Positions 1-5,523 of a DNA stretch of 5,523 bases are shown here, in pieces (position 1 is the stretch's first letter; each line of letters opens with the position of its first letter). The notes under the pieces are model-generated. The model searched no databases and was not told where the DNA came from. It saw only the letters and a list, made by a program, of their open reading frames with translations. Made by a program: the position numbers and the translations under genes. This stretch comes from an uncultured Terrimonas sp. (GTDB lineage Bacteria; Bacteroidota; Bacteroidia; Chitinophagales; Chitinophagaceae): assembly GCA_946886925.1 (NCBI GenBank), contig CAMPJQ010000219.1, forward strand, positions 1-5,523, read 5' to 3'.

Positions 1-1794
1 GGTTGATTTATACACTCCTTTTCCGAATGCGCAGGCATATAGGGTTCTGTTGTTTTTATCACTCAAAGGATCAATTAAAATATGTGTGATGGCGGCTTCG
101 CCAATATCGGCGCTAACGGGTTGCCAGTTTGCACCACTGTTTTCAGTAACCAATATGCCGCCTTTATAATTTGATATACCGCTTTTCCTCCACATTTTTG
201 GACGGGGCAGATCGTGCGTTCCACTCATAGCGGCCCATGCTTTTCCTTTTACCTGCGGATCAAACGTTAACCAGTATGTACTGTTAATCCAACTTCGTGG
301 TATACCATTATTAACTGTTGCACTACTCCAACTTTCGGCTCCATCTTTACTTTCCATTAATCCTATATCGGTAGTAGCAATAAAAACATGATCCTGGTTA
401 AACGGATCAAACACAATGGCATAACTGGTGGTTACTTCCAGTCCCCGCGACATCCAGCCGCCGCCGGATTTTTTTTGAGTATATACCTGTTCCCAGGTTT
501 TGCCACCATTTACGGATTTGATGGTACGCCCAAAATCGGAGGCATAACATATATCGGCGTTAGCAGGTGCAGCGCCAATCGAAAATGGGTTCTCTCCCCA
601 GCCCGGGCCAAAGCGTTCATTGAGCCACCCGCTTCTAAAATTGGAAGAAGCCTTATCTCCATTTGCAGTAAAAACATCTTTCCAGGCCAGCATCCATGTT
701 TTTCCATAGTCCTCACTCTTAGCAACACCTATGCAAGTGGTATCCTTGCTCAGTTCAAAATTGTTATAGGAAACATAGAGCACTTGAGGATGCAATGCGC
801 TCGTGGCAAGGGCTCTCCATTCCGGCAGACCTGCGTTTTTCGCACCTAACTGTAACAAACCATCCTGCCTGTTTTGCCATGTTTTACCTCCATCATCGGT
901 ATAAAAGATTCCGGATTGATCGGCATTCGCATTAAAATAAGAAGTGCCCGTCATGGCATAAATGATGAATTTATTTTGTTGCGCATCAAACCCGCCGCTG
1001 CAGGACGTGAGCAGGGCAACCCCTTGCGGGCCTTTATTCAGTTTCCATACCCCGCCTTCTCTTTGCGCAATCGTATTGCGGCCTGTTATATATAGAGTAC
1101 GATCTTGCTTTGGAGAATTGGGAACGATAAAAATATTTGTTGCGCCATCTTCCAACTCTTTTTCCCTGGTCCAATGCACTCCTCCATCATCTGAAAAATA
1201 AAGCGCGCTATTTTTGTTGATGGAAATGGCGGCGTATAATTTATTAGAAGCTGCAGGGTCAACCGCCAGGGCCAGCACATGCCGTCGGGTACTGTCTTTG
1301 GTAACCACCACCTCCTCTGCATGATCTCCCCTGGAAACAATGCCGGCAATTTCAGCAGCAGCGGGATATAAAACATGCCAGGTAGCGCCTTTATCCATGC
1401 TTTTGTATAACGCAATTGAATTGGCGTAAACGATATTGGAATCCAACGGATCAAATACATAAAAGCGAACGGGACTATGCAGGTTAAATCTTGTCCACCT
1501 TGCACCAGCATTATAGGTAACATACGCCCCGGTCATATCGCAACTCACAAATACGTTATCGGGGTTATGCGGACTAATGGTTGGATGAAACATGGCGCCG
1601 CCACCGCCCGGACCGGTATAGGTCGTGGCATTTGTTATTGTGCTCAGGATTGAATCTGTGGGTTTATCTGCATCATGCGGCGTCACATTTTTGCAGCCCT
1701 TAATTATGGCGCCTGCAACAAATAGCAATGCCACAAAAAAAATATTTTTGAGTGTTGTATGCTTTTTTGTGTTAACTGTAGAATAATTATTCAT
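1..1794 (-). CDS. GH74-like Asp-box (BNR) beta-propeller lipoprotein, second copy; 3' end missing
   Basis: The minus-strand frame stays open from the ATG at 1794-1792 to base 1, giving 598 residues without a stop; the C-terminus lies outside the window. Hydrophobic residues 18-31 are followed by Cys34 (context IIKGC), a probable lipoprotein signal, although Lys at -2 is unusual for a lipobox. The mature part opens with GPGGGG (61-66) and SCDMTGAY (84-91). Asp boxes (S/T-x-D/N-x-G-x-x-W, some degenerate) begin at 93, 132, 201, 299, 360, 427, 482 and 550, and a ninth is cut at the window edge (S597). It is a clear paralogue of the upstream gene: 17 of 39 residues match between its 453-491 and the neighbour's 443-481, and by that alignment about 216 residues are missing. 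Asp86 and Asp476 match the candidate catalytic base and acid of the neighbour. The start lies 7 bp after the neighbour's stop, so the two are probably co-transcribed; TCAGGCA before the ATG is only a weak ribosome site. By inference it is a surface or periplasmic glycanase of unknown substrate. Annotation as a sortilin/VPS10-like or sialidase-like protein would rest on the same repeats. Confidence 0.9.
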   Translation of the reverse strand, partial: MNNYSTVNTKKHTTLKNIFFVALLFVAGAIIKGCKNVTPHDADKPTDSILSTITNATTYTGPGGGGAMFHPTISPHNPDNVFVSCDMTGAYVTYNAGARWTRFNLHSPVRFYVFDPLDSNIVYANSIALYKSMDKGATWHVLYPAAAEIAGIVSRGDHAEEVVVTKDSTRRHVLALAVDPAASNKLYAAISINKNSALYFSDDGGVHWTREKELEDGATNIFIVPNSPKQDRTLYITGRNTIAQREGGVWKLNKGPQGVALLTSCSGGFDAQQNKFIIYAMTGTSYFNANADQSGIFYTDDGGKTWQNRQDGLLQLGAKNAGLPEWRALATSALHPQVLYVSYNNFELSKDTTCIGVAKSEDYGKTWMLAWKDVFTANGDKASSNFRSGWLNERFGPGWGENPFSIGAAPANADICYASDFGRTIKSVNGGKTWEQVYTQKKSGGGWMSRGLEVTTSYAIVFDPFNQDHVFIATTDIGLMESKDGAESWSSATVNNGIPRSWINSTYWLTFDPQVKGKAWAAMSGTHDLPRPKMWRKSGISNYKGGILVTENSGANWQPVSADIGEAAITHILIDPLSDKNNRTLYACAFGKGVYKST

Positions 1795-1801
1795 TGCCTG
1801 A

Positions 1802-4216
1802 TTATTCTGTTTCGGAATTTCCATGTAAAACACTGGACCCAAAACTGGTGATATAAATTTTATCGTGCTGGTTCTCGTCCACCACTATGCGATGGCCCCA
1901 GTGAAAACCATAACCTTTTATTTTCTTCCAGCTTTTACCATAATCATCGCTCCGGTAAGCCGCTTTATTAAATGTGTTGCAATACACCCGCCCGGGATGA
2001 TAAGGATCCGTGGTAACATCGTACACATATTGCTGCTGATCAAAAATGGGAGCCCAGTTTTGTCCGGCGTCTTCCGAAAGAAAAATACCACCGGGCATAG
2101 TAATGGTTTCATTGCCTCCGGTAGAACGGGCAACGGTGCCACCAATTAAATCGCTTAACGAAATGCTTGCCCAGCATGCCAGGTAAATGCGGTTGGGGTT
2201 TTGTTTATCAAAATCAATACCATTGGGAAAGAAGGGTTCCTGTACTACGTTTAATTTTGTCCAGCTTTCTGCGCCATCCGTTGATTTATACACGGCGCCT
2301 GAATAATACTCCCTTCCCCTTTGTTCTTTTTTATGCATGGGGGTAGGGCTTACCGTTACAAATAAATTTCCATTGCTGGTTAAGGTTAATTCAAAGGCGC
2401 AGGTATTTGATTCAATACCCTTGTTTTTCAGCTCCCATGTTGTACCATCATCGGTTGATTTGAATATTCCTTTATTGTACACAGAAGCATAGAGTGTTCG
2501 TTTACCCGGCGTCGAATTGCTGTCTAACACTATGGAAGTGGCGGGCGAATCAAAGCCCATACCATTAATGCAGGGTTTCCAGGTTAATCCACCATCAACA
2601 GATACGCATATCCCACCTTTGGCTCTTGCTTTCCAGTTTGGGTTACGCGTCATTTTGCCTCTTGGATAATCGTGCATACCGGACCAGGCAGACCACATTT
2701 TGTTTTTTATTTCAGGATCAAACTGCACCCAGTAACACGTATTTGCCCATTCCGCGGGTACTCCGTTTACCGACCTCGACCAACTCCTGCCATTGTTAAA
2801 AGAATGATGGTAGCCAATATCGGTATAACTTATGGCAATATGATTGGTATCAAACGGATTAAAATGTACGCCATAAGTGGTGGTAACATCCATGCCATTG
2901 CTGGTATAGGTGCCATCAGGCTGCGCCACGCTATAAATTTCATTCCAGCTTTTGCCGCCGTCTATCGTTTTCATGGTGCGGTACCAGTCTGTAACTACGG
3001 CAACATTTCCATCGGGACCATATACGCCTACATCAATGAGCCGTATGTATTCGCCGCCGAAAGCCTTTTCAACCCAGGCATCTTTTAAATTGGCAACACC
3101 TATGCCATCTTTTACCGCATATTGGCCCGAACCGCCACCTCCTTTCCACACCCAGTTCCATTCTTTGCCTGCATCATTTGTTTTTATGGCGCCATACCAA
3201 TAGATGCTGGTAAACGCGTCTTTTTTTTCTTCATATTTATTACAAACCAGGTATGCCTGCCCCGCGTCAAACTCAGCGCATTTTATCATGGAATAACTGG
3301 GCTTTATACCATCCTTTTTATTACTGAGCAGCGGATGATCCAACTGTTTCCAGGTTTCACCTTTATCATCAGAAGTCCATACTTCGGTGTTGCCGAATTC
3401 ATCTTCCGTATTGTCATCGGCACCGTTGTGCAATGCATAAAAAATCATTTCTCCATTTTGTAAAAGGGTGCCACCCGTAAAAGAATATGCTGGCGACATG
3501 GAGGCGGGCAATTTTTTTGGATTGAATTGGCCTGTTGATTTTTGAAAGATATACATGGACTGCTCCGTAAATATATATACCTCATTTTTTAAATGAACGG
3601 CGTTGGTATAAATGAAATCTATGGGTTGCTGAAGGTTTTCTTTTTTCCAGGTGTTGCCATTGTCGGCACTGTAAAAGAAAAAATTACCGGTACTAAAATA
3701 GATGGATTGCGCCGAAACCGGGTCAACCCGTATATGATCAATCGCCCCGCTTTCGTATAACGAGCCATCTATGGTTTCAATGCTGTAACTGGCATGATCC
3801 CCTTCATACTTTGTTGCTTTAATTTCATTTTGCTTTGGATAAATCTGGCTCCAGGTTTTTCCTCCGTCTACGGATCGGTTTAAGGCGGCGGAACCTATGT
3901 AAATGGTATTGGAATCACCGGGCGCATATGCAAATGCGTTAGCGCCGTTTGCAAAGTTTATTTGCTGGTAGGATCGCCCGCCATTAGTAGTAAGATAGGA
4001 ACCTGTCATATCGCAGCGCACCAAAAAATGATTGGGCGATTGATCCGAAAAAGTAGGGATAAAAGTGGAGCCGCCGCCGCCTGGTCCAAGCTTTTGCCAG
4101 GCAATGGTATCGCCAGCCCGGCTGATATTGATATTAGCGTTTTGACAGCCCATTAAAAGAATAAAGGCTAAACCTAAATATACAGCCATGCTATTTTTAT
4201 TATTATTCCTGTTCAT
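1802..4216 (-). CDS. GH74-like Asp-box (BNR) double beta-propeller lipoprotein, probable endo-glycanase
   Basis: Complete 804-residue protein, ATG 4216-4214, stop TAA 1804-1802. Residues 11-23 are hydrophobic and end in the lipobox LMGC (Cys24), so it should be a lipid-anchored envelope protein; Met10 is an alternative start that also keeps the lipobox. Twelve Asp-box-like motifs begin at 76 (degenerate, Tyr for Trp), 115, 183, 282, 346, 417, then 472, 539, 587, 645, 714 and 756. This six-plus-six layout and the length fit the two seven-bladed propellers of GH74 enzymes (endo-xyloglucanases acting on beta-1,4-glucan backbones). The N-terminal GPGGGG (44-49) followed by RCDMTGSY (67-74) resembles the GH74 GGGG...RTDIGGAY block, whose Asp is the catalytic base, here Asp69. 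Asp466 in YTDIGYHH lies 397 residues on, close to the base-to-acid spacing I recall for GH74 (about 410-430). The C-terminal FHWGHR block (771-776) leads to the end with no T9SS-type sorting domain. The gene follows the susD-like gene after a terminator and precedes a paralogue by 7 bp. The family fold is fairly sure; the substrate is not known. No Shine-Dalgarno sequence is visible. Confidence 0.93.
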   Translation of the reverse strand: MNRNNNKNSMAVYLGLAFILLMGCQNANINISRAGDTIAWQKLGPGGGGSTFIPTFSDQSPNHFLVRCDMTGSYLTTNGGRSYQQINFANGANAFAYAPGDSNTIYIGSAALNRSVDGGKTWSQIYPKQNEIKATKYEGDHASYSIETIDGSLYESGAIDHIRVDPVSAQSIYFSTGNFFFYSADNGNTWKKENLQQPIDFIYTNAVHLKNEVYIFTEQSMYIFQKSTGQFNPKKLPASMSPAYSFTGGTLLQNGEMIFYALHNGADDNTEDEFGNTEVWTSDDKGETWKQLDHPLLSNKKDGIKPSYSMIKCAEFDAGQAYLVCNKYEEKKDAFTSIYWYGAIKTNDAGKEWNWVWKGGGGSGQYAVKDGIGVANLKDAWVEKAFGGEYIRLIDVGVYGPDGNVAVVTDWYRTMKTIDGGKSWNEIYSVAQPDGTYTSNGMDVTTTYGVHFNPFDTNHIAISYTDIGYHHSFNNGRSWSRSVNGVPAEWANTCYWVQFDPEIKNKMWSAWSGMHDYPRGKMTRNPNWKARAKGGICVSVDGGLTWKPCINGMGFDSPATSIVLDSNSTPGKRTLYASVYNKGIFKSTDDGTTWELKNKGIESNTCAFELTLTSNGNLFVTVSPTPMHKKEQRGREYYSGAVYKSTDGAESWTKLNVVQEPFFPNGIDFDKQNPNRIYLACWASISLSDLIGGTVARSTGGNETITMPGGIFLSEDAGQNWAPIFDQQQYVYDVTTDPYHPGRVYCNTFNKAAYRSDDYGKSWKKIKGYGFHWGHRIVVDENQHDKIYITSFGSSVLHGNSETE

Positions 4217-4233
4217 ACAATTATTGCGTTGTT

Positions 4234-4241
4234 CAAATGGA
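4234..4241 (-). promoter_or_regulatory. Weak candidate Bacteroidetes -7 element for the two-gene propeller operon
   Basis: Read on the minus strand, 4241-4234 is TCCATTTG, one mismatch from the Bacteroidetes -7 consensus TAnnTTTG. No convincing -33 TTG is found at the usual distance, and it would leave a leader of only about ten bases before the ATG at 4216. An AT-rich TATATAAA at 4290-4283 is an alternative. The terminator upstream implies a promoter somewhere in 4217-4353; this particular site is a guess. Confidence 0.15.
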
Positions 4242-4245
4242 AATG

Positions 4246-4321
4246 ATAGAATGAGGCTACTGACTTTCCCTGTTTGTGCAGGTTTATATAGAGCTTTTTG
4301 AAGGCAATTGAATCAGGCTAC
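4246..4321 (-). repeat. Imperfect 15-bp direct repeat upstream of the first GH74-like gene (possible operator)
   Basis: Two copies, 4246-4260 (atagaatgaggctac) and 4307-4321 (attgaatcaggctac), match at 13 of 15 positions and start 61 bp apart, near six helical turns. Both lie between the susD terminator and the start codon of the first propeller gene, where its promoter should be. They may be a binding site for a regulator, such as the output domain of a hybrid two-component system or another PUL activator, but chance or a duplication remnant is possible. The role is inference only. Confidence 0.4.
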
Positions 4322-4353
4322 CAATCCAATAGCACGGTGTCAGTATAAACCAG

Positions 4354-4388
4354 AAAAAAGGCTGTCTGCTATTCGTTCAGCCTTTTTC
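4354..4388 (-). terminator. Rho-independent terminator after the susD-like gene
   Basis: A perfect 10-bp inverted repeat (4355-4364, aaaaaggctg, with 4378-4387, cagccttttt) encloses a 13-base loop. On the minus strand the G/C part of the stem is followed by a run of six T, and the hairpin starts about 30 bp after the susD-like stop codon. It should end most susC/susD transcription and leave the two propeller genes dependent on their own promoter or on read-through. The stem is also flanked by T on the plus strand, so it could act in both directions, but no plus-strand gene feeds into it here. Confidence 0.88.
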
Positions 4389-4417
4389 TTTACACCGTAA
4401 ATATTTAAATAGCGCTA

Positions 4418-5523
4418 TTATTCGTATCCTGGATTTTGCCCGATAGACAACGCATCCAAAGCCGGAATAGGTAATAAATAATCGTTCTCATCATACCCAT
4501 CGGCATTATCGGGTAAATTAACCTCCTGCAATAATCTTTTTCTCAGTACGTCAAAGTATCTGTCGTTTTCAAAACAAAGTTCGAAGCTCCTTTCATCTAT
4601 CACTTTTTGATCAAACTGCGCTTGCGTCATAGCCAATGTTGCCCGTGGCTCAGTACCAGTACCCTCATTGGCTCTGTCAATTATTGAGTTTAAACGATCA
4701 ACTGCCAGTTGAGTTGGTCCGCTACCTGCCATATTAGCCGCTTCGGCATATATCAGCAATATATCTGCAAACCGCAGCAGTTTCATTTCAATGCCTGCAT
4801 CGCCGCCACTCACCTGTTGATCATAGGTAAGATTAGGCATGTTGAGTTTACCGATATAAGGTACGCCGTCTGAAGATTCGGACCAGTTTATAATGCGTGC
4901 CGAAGGATCATAGATATCTGAAGTAAAATCTAAAAGGATATAGCTGTGTTTACGTGGTTGTTCAGGATAAATAGTAGTAGCCCATAATATTTTAACCGGG
5001 CCCGAGCTCCATCCATCCATTTCGGAGGGTGCCCAAACGTTTCCGGGCATATAGGGAGCATCAGAAGAAGTGGTAAAAGCAAACATTATCTCCATATTGC
5101 GGTTATTGGACGTTTTAAATACGTCCTCAAACCTGGGAAGTAATTCATAAGGTCCGTTCGTAATTATATCTTCAGCCATGTCTCTTGCTTTGGCGTAATT
5201 ATCTGTTTGATTCAGTGGCGCAGTGGCCCTGGTTAAATACACTTTTGCTAAAAATCCTTTTGCTACCCATTTGTTGGGTTTACCGGGAACAGCGGCATCG
5301 TAATCTGCCAGATTTTCTGCTGCATATACAAGGTCGGCCTCAATTAAATCGTAAACCGCTGCAATTTCAAGACGTGAATCGGAGGTTAGCGGGGTTGTAA
5401 CAGGATCGGGAGAATCCTCTGTCAAGTATGGAATTTTACCATACAACCGCACTAATGTAAAATAATTATAGGCCCTCAGAAATCTTCCCTGCCCAACCAC
5501 ATTCGCTATCACGTCGTCGGGGT
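4418..5523 (-). CDS. SusD/RagB-family outer-membrane nutrient-binding lipoprotein, 5' end missing
   Basis: The frame is open at the right edge and ends at TAA 4420-4418, with about 367 residues visible. A GTG at 5512-5510 could pass as a start, but it is an internal Val: the frame continues upstream as Pro-Asp-Asp, and the sequence after it (GRFLRAYNYFTLVRLYGKIP) is a mid-protein SusD helix. SusD proteins usually have about 500-550 residues, so the lipoprotein signal and first part are missing. Numbering from that GTG, TPR-like helices are seen at 9-30, 52-69, 81-97 and 247-280 (FADILLIYAEAAN). The family C-terminal signature ERSFELCFENDRYFDVLRK is at 307-325, and the protein ends in QNPGYE, a common SusD ending. 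SusD proteins sit on the outer surface, bind glycan and act as a lid on a SusC TonB-dependent transporter, whose gene is expected just upstream, outside the window. The substrate cannot be read from the sequence; the two GH74-like genes downstream suggest a plant-type polysaccharide. Confidence 0.96.
   Translation of the reverse strand, partial: PDDVIANVVGQGRFLRAYNYFTLVRLYGKIPYLTEDSPDPVTTPLTSDSRLEIAAVYDLIEADLVYAAENLADYDAAVPGKPNKWVAKGFLAKVYLTRATAPLNQTDNYAKARDMAEDIITNGPYELLPRFEDVFKTSNNRNMEIMFAFTTSSDAPYMPGNVWAPSEMDGWSSGPVKILWATTIYPEQPRKHSYILLDFTSDIYDPSARIINWSESSDGVPYIGKLNMPNLTYDQQVSGGDAGIEMKLLRFADILLIYAEAANMAGSGPTQLAVDRLNSIIDRANEGTGTEPRATLAMTQAQFDQKVIDERSFELCFENDRYFDVLRKRLLQEVNLPDNADGYDENDYLLPIPALDALSIGQNPGYE

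Noticed and set aside
388..849. Plus-strand open frame of 153 codons
   Set aside because: It lies fully antisense to the second propeller gene, has a composition unlike a folded protein family, and has no recognisable start signal or domain; it is a shadow frame.
1086..1523. Minus-strand open frame of 145 codons in another frame, which might suggest a frameshifted gene
   Set aside because: The main frame is open without interruption from 1794 to 1 and carries all the Asp boxes, so the second propeller gene is intact within the window and this frame is an overlap artefact.
1795..1801. Possible promoter or terminator between the two propeller genes
   Set aside because: The gap is only 7 bp with no hairpin; it fits translational coupling within one transcript.
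2672..3463. Several plus-strand open frames antisense to the first propeller gene
   Set aside because: They overlap each other and the well-supported 804-residue gene, and show no domain, signal or ribosome site.
480..3880. Many short similar DNA stretches (ccatcatcgg, ttttgcca, tccag...ttttgcc types), suggesting a dispersed repeat or CRISPR-like array
   Set aside because: They fall in frame on the Asp-box codons (S-x-D-x-G-x-T-W) of the two propeller genes at blade-length intervals, so they are protein repeats with degenerate DNA, not a CRISPR or mobile repeat.
1802..4216. Exo-sialidase (GH33) as the function, based on Asp boxes
   Set aside because: Sialidases have a single six-bladed propeller of about 400 residues, usually with four or five Asp boxes and an FRIP-type Arg motif; here there are twelve boxes over 800 residues, no FRIP motif was seen, and the N-terminus resembles GH74.
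5510..5512. GTG as the true start of a 364-residue SusD-like protein
   Set aside because: No signal peptide or ribosome site is present, the frame is open further upstream, and the sequence begins inside a conserved SusD helix; the gene is cut by the window edge.

Overview
The window reads as one end of a polysaccharide utilisation locus (PUL) from a Bacteroidetes genome. It could be a Chitinophaga/Niastella-type soil or plant-associated member, but that placement is inference. The grounds are a SusD/RagB-family lipoprotein gene, two large lipoproteins with Asp-box (BNR) repeats, weak or absent Shine-Dalgarno sequences, and TAA stops on both complete gene ends. All three real genes lie on the minus strand, so transcription runs from high to low coordinates. 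Coding density is high, and no RNA gene, mobile element or CRISPR array was seen.

Reading in the direction of transcription: (1) 5523-4418 is the C-terminal two thirds or so of a SusD-like outer-membrane glycan-binding lipoprotein. Its start, and presumably a SusC/TonB-dependent transporter gene, lie beyond the right edge. (2) 4388-4354 is a strong intrinsic terminator about 30 bp after the susD-like stop. (3) 4353-4217 is a short upstream region holding an imperfect 15-bp direct repeat and only a weak promoter candidate. (4) 4216-1802 is a complete 804-residue lipoprotein with twelve Asp-box-like repeats in two groups of six, best described as a GH74-like double seven-bladed beta-propeller. 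(5) Seven bases later, 1794-1 is a second gene of the same family, a paralogue, open through the left edge of the window (598 residues visible, about 216 missing by comparison with its neighbour).

The likely joint role is capture of a complex glycan at the surface by the SusC/SusD pair, with cleavage of the backbone by the two propeller enzymes. GH74 enzymes of known function are xyloglucanases, but these two proteins share an altered signature (CDMTG in place of the GH74 TDIGG), so the substrate should be treated as unknown. The most interesting point is this tandem pair of divergent GH74-like lipoproteins that keep an aspartate pair at the spacing expected for the GH74 catalytic base and acid. 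No dramatic new system is visible; the window is an accessory carbohydrate-degradation locus.
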